A stretch of 64,000 nucleotides of DNA. Origin: Aporrectodea caliginosa (Eukaryota; Annelida; Clitellata; Crassiclitellata; Lumbricidae). A program made the translations under genes and the position numbers. Shown here piece by piece: positions 46,134 through 57,214 of the stretch (positions are counted from its first letter, which is position 1; the number at the start of each line of letters is the position of its first letter). The notes below the pieces were generated by a model. That model searched no databases, was not told where the DNA came from, and was given only the letters and a program-made list of their open reading frames with translations. The stretch lies in assembly GCA_020284085.1 (NCBI GenBank), contig JACEVL010000209.1, positions 103,501 to 167,500 on the forward strand. Reading direction: 5' to 3'.

Positions 46134-46563
46134 TTGTCGGCATCAGTGGTCTCGATGGAAATATTGCTGCCGGGAACAACTCGAGTCCATCAACTAGCGC
46201 GCCATGTCAGATGCCAGAGTAGCGGTGTCAGTGACGGCGGTGCCAAGGCCGACGGTACAAGGAGCCGACTGCCCCAGAGCTATCAGGCTGCCGGGACGGG
46301 AGGTTCCAAAACTGCCGGCCTATCAAATTTATACTGACGTTGCCAATAATGGCACACGTGTCAGGGATTGACCGTGCCACAACTGACAAAGCTGACAGGC
46401 TGCCAGGACGGACGGAGTGTTCTGGCCTGTGTAATTCATCAACATACTGATGCTGTATGTATATATTAATTTTAGATAGCGCCTTAATTGAGTAACTTTA
46501 GGTCGATAAACCATTGTAAAGAATGTAATGTTAGGACAAAACTCTTGTCCACACTTGAAACCA
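46134..46563 (-). repeat. Array core copy 21
   Basis: Most diverged of the right-hand cores: GGAACCTCCC, GGGGCAGTCGG and a 2-bp deletion (CCTAACATTACATT). It is the outermost copy. Confidence 0.9.
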
Positions 46564-47060
46564 CTGTTGAAGCCCAAATTTTCTCTCTTGCTATGGCTTT
46601 TTAGAGAGGCAGACAAATCGAAGACAAGAGAAACAGTAAAAAGAGAGAGGCAAATCGCCCTAAGACAAGAGAAGGAGAGATCGATCGTATTATAGCAAGA
46701 CAGGCGCTAGATAACAGAGGAAGAGAAACTATGGTGACAGAGATACCTAAGCTAAGAGAAAGAGAGAAAATGGAGAGACAGAAATACCTAAGACATGAAT
46801 CGACCTGCGTCTCATCTATGTTTTATCTACTTAGCATCTTCCAAATTGCCTGATGATTTTCATCAGTCAGCAACCAATCTATCGGATTCGTCGCAAACCT
46901 TCATACAAATTCAAACTAACCTAACTGCTTCCACGAGAGTCGGTGAACTCGATCGTCTTAGTCGCTCCTGTCCAGAATTCTGATCCTTCGAGTAAAGAAC
47001 TTCATTCTGCCATTGGTTGACGACGGCATAAGAGTTGGCGCGTATTTCTGTAGAATAGAA

Positions 47061-48700
47061 AACAAACTAGAGGAGACAGCTCTAAGCCTATACGAAAAAG
47101 AGAAAACAAAGTGCGAAAGCAATTAGGCTGAGAAAACCAAGGCAAGAGAGCGAGAGAGAATAGAAAGGAGGCAAAATTAGTAGAAGAAGAACATCAGGAA
47201 AAGCAGATAAGAAGAGAGTGACAGATACAGAGAGAGCAAGAGACACAGAGAGACACAGAGAGGGACAGAGAGGGACAGAGAGACACAGAGAGGCAGAACA
47301 GAGAGGAGGACAGTCACGCGCTGGAAAGTAAAGTAGCTGTGGACCTAAGATAGAAAATATAAAACAGGGAGACAAACAATTCTATGATAAGAGATAGAGA
47401 TAAACACACAGATCGTAGAAAAAAGAGAAAGAGGACATACAGGGGCGGAGAGACCTACTATAAAAGAAGTGGAAAAATAGAGAGGAAGACAGACCATATT
47501 AGAGAATGAAAGAGAAAACATTGAATGAGCAGAGCTAATTCAAGAGTAAGGAGACAGAGAGACATCTCTAAAACAGTATATGGGGAGAAAGCAGTGATCC
47601 AGTGGGACCTAAGACTGGTGAAATAAGAAAACAGAGGCAGATTTACATTCAACAAATATAGGAGAGAAAACATAATGTATCGATACAGTCTGAATAGTTG
47701 TAAGACACACCGAAGATAAAGAAAGAAAACGCAGACATTCATTTAGATAGAACATAAGAGAGTTGCAGCCAGTCTTAGAGCAAGAGAAAGAGAGAAAGTC
47801 GAAAGACAGAAACACCTGAGACAAGAGGAAGAGAGAAAATAGACGCAGGCAGACCCATGACAGGAGGAACAGCAAAACAGAAAGGCAGGAAGACTTAGAA
47901 CAGGGTTGCAGAGAAACGACATAACCAGACAGGTTGAAGACAATTGAAGGGAGAAAATATGCAGGGAGACTGACAAAAGATGAGAGAAAGCTAGTAAACA
48001 GAGAGGCAGATGTTCCTATTGACAAGAGAAAACGGAGAGTCAGACAGACCCAAGATAAAAGAAACAGAAAATAGAGACGCAGAGAGACAGACTACAAGTA
48101 AAGGAGAGAAAACAGAGGGAGATCTAAATGAAGAGAAAGGAAGAAAACGATATCGAAGAGATCTAAGACAAGAGAAGGGGAAAAGACAAAAGGGAAAAGG
48201 GAGACTCGGAGAGACAGACTGATCTAAGACAGAACAGCGAAAACGGAGAGGCGATATTATAAGACAAGACAAAAGTTAGAAGATATGAATATGTAAGCAT
48301 GTTGTTATATAAACAAGAGAGACACGCTTCGATTAATACGGAACACAGGCATATTTTGCGACAGAAACAGAGAGACTCTGCAAGACAATCTGCAGAAAAA
48401 GAAGAAGTCCAGTAGTAAGACATAGACAAGGACATAATGTATCGATACAGTCTGACTAGCTGTAAAACAGAGGAGATAGAAACAAGTATTTGGGTCGACG
48501 TACAGTAAAGCAGAGTAAAAGAATGATCAGATTGAGATAGATTTCGGGTTGGAGAAACAGTAAACCAAAACGGATCGGACAGACCTCGTGAAGGAGGATG
48601 GAAAGCAGTAATTGAAAGATACACAGTAAGTCAGGGAGTAATATCAAGTGAGACAGCTAAAGCTAGAATAAGACATAGAGCAGAATCAGAAACTAAGAGG
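47061..48700 (-). repeat. Decayed pyrimidine-rich minisatellite
   Basis: On the minus strand it is a run of diverged units of about 45 bp, like TCTCTTGTCTTAGGTCTGTCTGCC. These are the same leader sequence found in front of every array core. It contains no cores. The long ORFs in it (rich in Leu, Ser, Phe, Cys) are products of the skewed composition. Confidence 0.75.
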
Positions 48701-49033
48701 CCGGCAGACCTTGTGGAAGATGATCAGTGAAGATATCAGTTAATGGCCCTGAGCTAGCCATGGGTATGAAGTGCGTGGAGGTCAATCTGTTGGGGGTTTA
48801 AAATTTTAAATCCCCGCCGGGGCAGAAATTTGGTTCGAGACTTCTACTCCACCTGCACCCTCTAGCCAATTCAGCGATAACGAGTACATTGACCGTACAC
48901 AGTCGATGGGAAGATGAGACGGCGAGGTAGAGGACTGGTCACCTACCCTCATATGCCGAGGCTAGGAAAATGAAGTCACTAACACTGCGTACCCATGGCT
49001 GCCTCAGGGCTGATTAAAATTGATGATCCTACA
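48701..49033. mobile_element. Possible decayed SINE-like stretch
   Basis: GGGGGTTTAAAATTTTAAATCCCC (48793) is a 24-bp palindrome, followed by GCAGAAATTTGGTTCGAGAC, which resembles a tRNA B box. No tail or duplication is visible, so this is weak. No gene seen. Confidence 0.2.
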
Positions 49034-49981
49034 TATAATTTGTATGCTTGGTGTTTAACGACATCTTCGTAATCATAATCTCCAAATTTCTAAAGCGTCA
49101 CTCGAGCTAAGTACAGGGCCAAAGTTCGACCGTATGTACGGAACGTACGCTATTTTTTCTGCTGAAATGCGTACCGTACGCGTACGCTATTTTTGGCTAA
49201 ATTAATAAATAGCGTACGCTAATTTTTATATTTTTTTATTATAGAATTAACAAGGAATAACAAAATTACAATAAACTACGGTCATCAATTGATTAAATTC
49301 CAGCAGTGACTTTTGAATTTTATCAAAATATTCTTCTTTATCACTATAATATCAACAGTATTATAATTTATAAAGAATGAATGTAGATAAAATAATCAAA
49401 TTATACAAAATAAAAACAAAATAATAATTTACCTCTTCGCTGAAACGGAACTACAAATAAGAACTGTAAAGTGACGTAATAACGACGAGAAAAAACGACG
49501 AGAAAATGAGGAGACAAAATGTGACGTCACGAGAAGCAACTAATATTAAAGGCTGCTCATACGTACGGAATACGAACGTACCGTACGCGTACGCTATTAT
49601 TTTTAGTAAATTACGTACCGTACGCGTACGCTATTTTCTGCTGTAACGTACGGTCGAACTTTGTACAGGGCACTAGCTTATTCACGAGCGCTGGTGAGGT
49701 TATAATCCTATGGCTGCCAGGACCGTTTACGTCGACCTCACCTCACATCGCGACAGAAGGGAATCACTGTCGTAAAATTTACAATGTTGCACAATAAATG
49801 TAACATTGATTATAATTATTAGTCATTGCAGTGTAGGCTATAAGGTTGAATAAGAAAGACAATGTTGGCATCATACTAGCCTACATTGTTTCCATGCTGG
49901 CACATACGAAATGATGTAAGATTGTCAACGATCCTGGCAGCCACAAAATAAGCTGTCGTTAAACACTAAAAACTACTATAC
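49034..49981. mobile_element. Element with TGTTTAACGACA ends, host of a MITE
   Basis: The left end reads GCTTGGTGTTTAACGACATC and the right end is the inverse of TTTTTAGTGTTTAACGACAG. The part from 49055 to 49710, without the insert, matches 39330-39440 on the opposite strand. A non-autonomous inverted-repeat or fold-back element is possible. Confidence 0.4.
49120..49663. mobile_element. hAT-like MITE, 544 bp
   Basis: Termini are CAAAGTTCGACCGTA and its inverse TACGGTCGAACTTTG, with an exact 8-bp duplication TACAGGGC at 49112-49119 and 49664-49671. An 8-bp duplication and CA...TG ends fit the hAT superfamily. Subterminal blocks CCGTACGCGTACGCTATTTT are repeated four or five times in both orientations. 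There is no transposase ORF. Confidence 0.8.
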
Positions 49982-50065
49982 TTAATAATAATTAAACTCA
50001 TCGCACAGCGCCATTTCTTCTACCTTGGCTATGCTATGGCGTTTTGTACTAATCGTGTTATTTCT

Positions 50066-50074
50066 ATTATTATT

Positions 50075-50129
<55 letters not shown>

Positions 50130-50182
50130 CCACCACCACCACCACCACCATAATCATCATCATCATCGTCATCATCATCATT
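50066..50182. repeat. ATC/CAC trinucleotide microsatellite
   Basis: About 20 ATC units, eight ACC units, then more ATC units. It makes a spurious poly-Met/Val ORF on the minus strand. Confidence 0.95.
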
Positions 50183-50663
50183 TTTTTATTATAGAGCCTA
50201 CCTCGTCGCGATCTTTTCAACAAACGTCCTCTGGTCAAGGAAACTGAATGTATTCTCCTGCACAAATAACAGAAAGTCCATACCTCAAATTTAGGCTTTG
50301 AAGTCAATGTCGTGAGAACTAGTTTATGGGAACTAAACTTGACTATCAGCCAATAATTAAAGAAACAAGTCTACACAGTGAGAGAATTGTCGATCCAAAT
50401 GGAGTTGAATATCTTATCCGTATTTTGTTTTGCAAATTGGTGCCAATGAAATCTGGAAGCAGGAGATTATCTTATTAACTTTTGAGGGAAACAATCGGGT
50501 ACCCAGTGGAGACTAATACCCGTGTACCATGTTAGCAGAGGGATTACCGTTGAATATACACAAATAGCATTGTCAGAAAAATAAATAAGAATTTCTCTTA
50601 ACTAATTGTGGTGTAACAATGAATAACCATATTTAGATAACGCATTGAATATTGTCAAAGAGG

Positions 50664-51442
50664 TCAGCTCTGACCTCTTTTTAAATAGGACAAGATTCGG
50701 GAGAGTGCGCAGTGACTTCGGTAGGTTATTCCATTTCCAGGCAGCGTATCTTTGGTAAAATGACGAGTGTTAGTGCGGGCAAAGTTATCGAGAGATCTTG
50801 TATAGTGAGTTGTCTCAGGGTTTGAATCCAATCCCACGACAGACTTCTGCATTTCTGGTGGTTCTCCAGTTTCCAGGCAATTCAGGAGTTCGGTAGGTTA
50901 TTCCATTTGAATCCAATGAGAATGAGTATAACAGATCTTAGATAAGTAGCGATTGAGGATTGGGGGAAGAGATTTGTTGGCGAAGCGATACATAAATTCA
51001 CAGATTTGCAAGTTATTTATCTGAGGGATATTAAGTATTCGTAGAATACATGTACTATATCTACTTGCAGTGTTAGTTATCAATGATCTCCCAGCAATAC
51101 GTACAACTCGTCTCTGTAATATAGATAGCCTATTCAGTCGGGAGGAATAATTGGAGGCCTAGGCGATATTACAGTATGTCAAGTAAGAGCAAACAAGAGA
51201 ATAATATAGTGTACGCAGAACTGTAGCGGGTAACAGGTAGGATACACGAGCAGAATCCCTATGTTCTTGGCTACCTTAGTGGAAATGTTACCTATGTGAT
51301 CATTCCAGGTTATATGTTGGTCAATGTAGAGTTGTAAACCCCAGGAATTTGGAAGAATTGACTTGAGCAATAGGAATATTGTCGATGGAGAGGATGGAAT
51401 CAGTAGCGGGGACGGGTTTCCGATGAGATCGGAAAAGGACAC
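50664..51442 (-). pseudogene. LINE copy 4 C-terminal pieces
   Basis: 51442-51179 (LYIDQHITWNDHIGNISTKV, AKNIGIL), 51083-50898 (LRILNIPQINNLQICEFMYR) and 50852-50664 (THYTRSLDNFARTNTRHFT). All correspond to the last 200 residues of copies 1 and 3. A 20-bp stretch, TTCGGTAGGTTATTCCATTT, is duplicated at 50718 and 50889. Confidence 0.8.
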
Positions 51443-51479
51443 AATTAGTTTTTTTCAGATTAATAGAATGATTATTATC

Positions 51480-52454
51480 CTAAAACCAATCCGCCATATG
51501 GATAATTTCAGTGTTGGCAATAGATAGCAGAGACTGGATTGATTTATGAGAGAAAAAGACATTGGTGTCATCTGCAAAAAGAATGAAGTTAAGTTGGTTA
51601 GATGCATGATTCGGTAAGTCATTAATGCATAGTAAGAACAGCAGCGGATCCAAAATTGACACCTCTGGGACACCACATGTAATAAGTTTAGTTTTAGACT
51701 GACAACCTTTACAGCGAACACATTGGCGTCTTTGATCAAAGTAACTTTTAAACCACAATAGTGGGACTCCACGTATTCCATAGTTTTCAAGTTTAGCTAA
51801 CAGAATAGAGTGGTCCACCGTATCAAAGGCCTTGGCCAGATCGAAGAAGAAACCAATTTATTTAAAATTTATTTTCATCGACAGCACTAGCAATCTTATC
51901 TTGCATGTCAAGCAGTGCCATTGAGGTGAAGTGACCGGATTGAAAACCATGTTGATTGGGATAAAAAATATTCATTTTGACAATATAGGTATATAAACGT
52001 TGGTACATTGATTTTTCAAGGATTCTAGAAAAAAAGGGAAGGATAGAAATAGGCCCATAATTAGTGACATCCTGGCTGTTACCCTGTTTATAGACCTGTA
52101 CAACGTTTGCCATCTTTAAGGAAGAGGGTACAACACCAGTGAGAAAAGAAGAGTTATTAATATCCGACAAGACAGCAGCTACATAATCAATTATCCTACT
52201 AGCAACAGTAGGGTCAATGTCGTCAAGTGCTGAAGAATGGGTAGTGCGAATTATAGAGGCTGTTAAAGAAATAATTTCTTGGGGGTAGCCAAGTCTGCAA
52301 CAAAGGAGTTAGGCGGGGATAGTTTCAAATAAGATCGAAAGGAATGATCAGATTTTGGAATCCCAGCTGCAAGCGTTTGGCCTATGCTCGTAAAATAGTC
52401 GTTAAACTTATCAGTCATTATTTGAGGGTTATCAACTATCGTACCGTTAATCAT
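51480..52454 (-). pseudogene. LINE copy 4 reverse transcriptase pieces
   Basis: Three frames: 52454-52263 (FNDYFTSIGQTLAAGIP), 52170-51862 (VYKQGNSQDVTNYGPISILP, HGFQSGHFTSMALLDMQ) and 51818-51480 (MDHSILLAKLENYGIRG, GVPEVSILDPLLF, FADDTNVFF). The active-site FADD is kept, but GVPQG is changed to GVPEV and frames shift near 51860. Confidence 0.85.
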
Positions 52455-52520
52455 GAGGGAATCAATATTTGACGGATTGTAATCCGGTCTTAAGATAGAG
52501 CGAATTATACTCCAAGTTTT

Positions 52521-53027
52521 TTACAGGTTAAGACTAGGCTTACTAAACTCAGCCTCATAATAATTTCGTTCAGCGTTAAGGCGCAAGGTTTTGAATCTGT
52601 TCCTGTAGGCCGTGAATATTACTTTATAATAACTATTGGGATTCTTTATGTATTTCAAATATAGTTTAGACTTAATTATACAAGATTTTAACAAGGCATT
52701 AGTCATCCATGGTTGCTTCGGGAAATGCACGCCCCTTCTTACGGATTGGACTTGAGGGAAATCACGGTCATAAGCGTTTTTAAACTGTGCCAAGAATAAC
52801 GTATAAGCAAGATCCGGGTCATTATGGATACATGCAGAAGAAACGAGGGCCCAGTCAAGGTTGGATAACAGCTCCTCTAAGAACTCCATCGTGTCATAGT
52901 TTATCAGACGAGTTGGATAGGCAGTGTTCGTATTTAAATTACGTGGGGTGATGTCAAACGAGGTCAGGATAGGAAGATGGTCAGAAAAATCACTAATGAT
53001 GATAGAAGAGCCAGTCAACTTATCCAT
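52521..53027 (-). pseudogene. LINE copy 4 endonuclease end and linker
   Basis: 168 codons with ISDFSDHLPIL (catalytic Asp-His pair), FKNAYDRDFP, KQPWMTNALLKS and NRFKTLRLNAERNYYEAEF. They align with copy 1 residues about 345-500. Confidence 0.85.
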
Positions 53028-53339
53028 ACATTAGTGAAGATATTATCAATCAAAGTAGCGGTTGAAGGTTGACTCAGTTATTCTGGTTGGTCTTAGAATG
53101 ATTGGAAGAAAGTGATGAGAAGTAAGACATTAAAAAAATTTTGTGTTAGGAGATGGTCTTGAGTTTTTAACAGATAAACGTTATAGTCGCCGAATAGAAT
53201 AATATGCTTGAGTTCAAGTCTGTCAAGTGAGCGACTTGCAAGACAATTTTAGTAAGTAATGTTCAAATTCCTCATTAAATAGCCTACGTCAAGTGACAGG
53301 GCAGAGGGACGATATATAGCACCAATTGGTGCAATTGTG

Positions 53340-53483
53340 TATAGCACCAATATAATCATGCTATTGTGCTATTGGTATAGCACCAATATAATCATGCTAT
53401 TGTGCTATTGGTATAGCACCAATATAATCATGCTATTGTGCTATTGGTATAGCACCAATATAATCATGCTATTGTGCTATTGG
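53340..53483. repeat. 36-bp tandem repeat, four copies, in LINE copy 4
   Basis: TATAGCACCAATATAATCAT plus GCTATTGTGCTATTGG is repeated four times without visible change, with partial copies on both sides. Each unit contains the short inverted pair CCAATA/TATTGG. It arose inside the LINE endonuclease, where the normal IYRPPG region would be. Confidence 0.95.
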
Positions 53484-53718
53484 TATAGCACCAATAATAA
53501 TCATGGCCCTTCGTCTGGGGAATTGACACAAATATACTCTCGAAGCTTACATAAGGTTGTGTTCCACTGGGACTATCATATGCACTGAAGGCAATTTCAT
53601 CTTCAATTAATAGGCCAACACCACCTCCCCTCCCGTCAGATCTACAAGCGTGTACAAATTCGTAGCCAGGAATGAATATAGACTCCTCATTATACTGGTC
53701 AAGCCAGGTTTCAGTCAC
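53464..53718 (-). pseudogene. LINE copy 4 endonuclease, N-terminal piece
   Basis: MTETWLDQYNEESI then YEFVHACRSDGRGGGVGLL and YVSFESIFVSIPQ are the TETW and GGGVG blocks of the APE domain. It runs into the 36-bp repeat and ends. Confidence 0.85.
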
Positions 53719-53790
53719 AGCAAGGCCTAAATGAGCAAGGAGGATTTGAAACTCGGTAACTTAGAGGCTATGCTCCTATAATTGATATGC

Positions 53791-54485
53791 ATGACTGTAA
53801 ACAGGTGCCGCTGATCTAAGAAGTATTTAGTTTCCAAAGCGGAGGGAGTGGTATGACATGACCAAATTTATTAGTATACAATTCACATGGTCACAATAAA
53901 CCAAAGCAATACTTTATTAGTAACCCACAAAGTGAATTGTGAAAGAAAACACAACTGAGAACGGGGGGTTGGGAGTTGGAAACGACCTACTGGGTTGTGT
54001 AGTGAAGACTTAACTGGAGGGCTCCTAAGGAAGACTAGGGGGTTTGAACCCCTAGCCACTGACAATTCTCAATCTGAGTTTACAGAAAGAGCTTAGGCCT
54101 AAACGATTCAGGTAAGAAAGAGATAACCCACTACAATGGGAACTTCGAAATAACTCAGCCTTTGGAAGCCATATGCTAAGAAATGCCTAAAGAGAGGCCA
54201 TGTTATGAGTTTTTTTGGACGCTGTAAAATCTCGATACTACGATTACGATGGCTAAACTGATGTTGGGATTCATGTCACGAACCGTTTAGGTTAGAAAGG
54301 GGCAGAATCATGTTATAAAGAAGCCTGTTATAACATGTCTCCCGTGTAGCCTAACAGCAAAATGTGTCTCGAGTGAAGCAGTTTCAAATGGTGTTGTGGC
54401 GCTATATAAGTTACTGAATCTAAGTGGACTGCGATCTATTTCAGGGCCTTTAATTATACCTAATTAAGCGATATTTCATCAGCTG

Positions 54486-54487
<2 letters not shown>
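53791..54487. other. Intergenic stretch
   Basis: No gene recognised. TGTGGCGCTATATAAGTTAC at 54394 is a SINE-type 3' end in short form. GTTATAA repeats occur at 54310-54340. Confidence 0.4.
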
Positions 54488-54544
<57 letters not shown>

Positions 54545-54748
54545 TCTTTTCTTTAATAAGCGCCTGACAAACGCACTGTGCTGTACATTTACATGTTATG
54601 CAATTTAAATCTTAACTACTAACAGAACAGACAGCTTGCAATACAACGGCGCTAATAGCAGCCTACAAAGCATATCCGCCCAACGGGGGCTCGAACTCGG
54701 TACCTCTCGGTCTCTGTGCCAGATGTAATCCAATGTGCTATCGAAACA
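54488..54748 (-). mobile_element. tRNA-derived SINE-C with ATT tail
   Basis: On the minus strand the head reads GATAGCACATTGGATTAC (A-box-like) and ACCGAGTTCGAGCCCCCGTT (B box GAGTTCGAGCC). The body ends GTCAGGCGCTTATTAAAG and the tail is about 18 ATT units (54488-54543). Confidence 0.7.
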
Positions 54749-55789
54749 TTAGAATGATTTAACATTCACCTCCTGTTGTCGGCCGAGGTCTTCCCGTTCA
54801 CCCGGTCTCCTCGAATTGCAGGAAGCCAATCGTCTTCCAATGAAAGCGACAAATAGGTCCATCATTCTGTAGAAAAGAAATAAAATGTTTTAATTTTTTA
54901 CAAAACATGTGGCGCCACATAATTCACCGAGTCTCAATAACTTGGTGTCGGAATATTACCAAATAAGGTAACAAGCAATCGATTTCTCAAGATCCTTTTC
55001 CTTTGAAGAAACGATGGAATTAATTTCAGATGTGGGCTATAGCGTACATTTACTATCTTCAAAACGCAATTTCCAAGTCTTTGTCCACATGCAGTCGAGA
55101 CCGGTGACGGGCCGTGAGTATATATAGGCCTATTATTATGTAAATATTGAACGAGCTAATTATAATTATAGTAGCTCGCTGAATATTTCAGCAAGTATTC
55201 AGTCTATATTATTAAGGATTCTCCATTTTTAAAAGGGTTCTTTGAAATTTTGGAACTCATGAAATGTTATACAAGTCAAATTATATTTATTTAGAAACAA
55301 GCAATACAGCGCCACATATTGTCCCGCTTAATTTGTTATGCTATTTGCTCGCCTTCCGCTTCCAGTTCAGTGGCAATCTTCCAGCGCCTCAATCAGAGAA
55401 AAGAAATGTGAAATTCGACCAGAGATCTACTTCTTTTAAAGACACGAGTCGACTAAAAATAGAATGATCTACACAAAATTGTAATTTGAACAGAAAAATC
55501 ATAAAAATGAATCTATTTCGTTAAATTAAAAATTTGATGTGGTTCATTCGATAATTAGTTGACCTTATCAGAATGTTTCGATGATTTTCTGTTCGATGTA
55601 ACATTTTGTATCGATCTATCGCAAGTTTCGATTACTGGTCAATTTGTATCTTCAACTTACCAGTCTTATAATCGATTTCATTTTCTTATTTCTTCTGATC
55701 GACAAATTCAGATAATTTTCGCGACGAAATGTCTCGCCATTACTTCCGATTTCCTAAATAAGCCGTTACCATGGCGCGCGATAATCGGT
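54749..55789. other. AT-rich stretch, no gene recognised
   Basis: Contains TATATATAGGCCTATTATTA (55118) and TCGAT-rich sequence. The ORFs at 55264-55467 and 55559-55864 have no motif. The second runs through the promoter-like site below. Confidence 0.35.
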
Positions 55790-55880
55790 CCACAGATGAC
55801 GTCATCGGAGCAAAATTGCAAGATGGCGTCTTTATTAAATTTACGTCATCAATATTATCGTTGAGTCGCAAGGTAAGTAA
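55790..55880 (+). promoter_or_regulatory. CRE, ATGGCG start-site motif and splice donor
   Basis: A perfect CRE, TGACGTCA (55797-55804), is followed 16 bp later by GCAAGATGGCGTC (55818-55830). That matches the YY1-type AAGATGGCG element often found just downstream of transcription starts and containing the ATG. A consensus donor AG/GTAAGTAA follows at 55872/55873. The ATG frame is only 13 codons and stops before the donor. If this is a first exon, it is mostly untranslated. The downstream exon is not identified. Confidence 0.4.
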
Positions 55881-56924
55881 GTAGGCTAATCATTTACCGT
55901 CTATGGCACGCATTGTAGTATTTTCTTTAAATATCCAAAGCGATCTGTTGCTGTAAAAGAATTGTCTGGCTATAATTTGTAGGCCTTCAGCGATCAAAAG
56001 TAGACTGCCTGAATTGTTGCCTGATTCACTGAACCTTGTTTAGCCTATCGGAAGCTGCTTTACTCCTCTGTTCCCTAGCCAATGCACCGATATGTAATAG
56101 TCAAGTTATAATTGTTGTTAGCCTAATTGTTATTTGCATTGTGCTTCTGGAAATAAAAAGTTGTCAGTTATCACTTTTCAGGCCTTCCATTCAAAACTAT
56201 AGGCCTAGAGAACCCCACATTTTCGAAAAATCCTAGCTCGATCCAGTCGATCTGGCCGGCCGAAATCACGATTCACTGCACATTTATCTCCAGCTGCTCA
56301 ACCTACAGACTTTCTGTTCAAATTATATAGATTCCAACCTTCTCCAGAAACCCTACCCTGATCCATTCTCTCCGACCGACGCCTTGGAATTTCTGATGCC
56401 CTACCCACAATCCACAACTATGGCACACTAAACATCACTCCCCAGCCTCCTTCTCTCTCTAGTTCTGTCTTCTGGCAATCGGATTTGTTCACTTGACATC
56501 GGGCTCCTCTGAGTAGGAATCTTGAAGGGCAGAGGCGTTATATAAACTCTGATTCATTGATCCTTGGATAAACACACTAAATCGCGCATACGCGTACGTC
56601 GCGTAACTTAGTAATGTGATGGTGGTGTGAGGTCGCGATCGCTTTTAAAAGTGGCTGTGACAGTCACCAATACTTTTTGACCCTGCGTTGAAATATTTTA
56701 GACGGCATGACAGCGTTATTTGGGTTTGAAGCAAGCTCAAACATAGTGCAAAGATAACAATTAACGTCGGTGTAGTCTTGTATACTTACTTATTGCAATG
56801 CCGATAACCTGGATGTCTTCTTGTTAGCTTACTTACTTATTGTTTTATGTTATATGAAATGGTCATGTCATCCACCTTGTTGAAGCTGACACTGGGGGAA
56901 AGGAATCAGTTCTGGTTTTAGGTA
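55881..56924. other. Intergenic or intronic stretch with a SINE 3' end
   Basis: 56515-56560 (GAGTAGGAATCTTGAAGGGC, AGAGGCGTTATATAAAC) is a worn SINE-A-type tail on the plus strand. No ORF of note otherwise. Confidence 0.4.
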
Positions 56925-57214
56925 GAGGCGATATAGGCGGCTGCCTAGAGCGACACTTTTCAAGGGGCGGCAAATTCCGGCAAAAAAAGAAATAAAAGAA
57001 ATGTTTTCTTCGTACTTCTTGTAGATTTTATGATTACCCTATCGCCCCATGATATCATTTTAGAACAATGAGTGTGCCCTTATGCATAACAATTATACTC
57101 AGAAATGGCGGCAACAAATTCAGTAATTAATGAGCATTTCTGAGTAAGGGGCGGCATTTTTGTACTTGCCTATAGCGGCCTATTGCACAAAACTGTCAAA
57201 GGCCGCCTCTGAGG
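56925..57214. mobile_element. Possible MITE, GGCGGC-rich ends
   Basis: GGTAGAGGCGATATAGGCGG with GCTGCCTAGAGCG at the left; CTATAGCGGCCTATTG and GGCCGCCTCTGAGG, roughly inverse, at the right. The middle is AT-rich. No clean duplication found. Confidence 0.25.

Larger units (their letters stand above)
42356..47060 (-). repeat. Composite tandem array, block VI (inverted)
   Basis: Three A cores (copies 19-21) at 1434 and 1442 bp spacing, with B half-units between (about 42530-42740, 43960-44170, 45400-45610 and 46850-47060). The strict A+B alternation matches blocks II and III. Polymorphisms such as GTTACTAAATTAAGG are shared with the plus-strand copies 10, 15 and 16. Confidence 0.9.
50640..53790 (-). 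mobile_element. LINE copy 4, decayed
   Basis: A minus-strand LINE of the same clade as copies 1 and 3, collinear from the endonuclease (53718) to the C-terminus (about 50670) but broken by many frameshifts and stops. It is therefore older than the other copies. ORF1 is not visible, and 5' truncation near 53790 is likely. A 36-bp tandem repeat has expanded within the endonuclease region (53340-53483). Confidence 0.85.

Noticed and set aside
6471..46563. Repeated 78-aa and 67-aa ORFs as a gene family
   Set aside because: The longer forms depend on GTG/TTG starts. Differences between copies are mainly non-synonymous or accompany indels that delete the frame, and no domain is recognisable.
53337..53588. 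ORF with repeated YSTNIIMLLCYW
   Set aside because: Product of the 36-bp tandem repeat inside a dead LINE on the opposite strand.
55264..55467. Plus-strand 67-aa ORF and neighbouring 101-aa ORF (55559-55864) as coding genes
   Set aside because: No recognisable domain. The second has a TTG-type start and crosses the CRE/ATGGCG site in a non-coding-looking AT-rich region.
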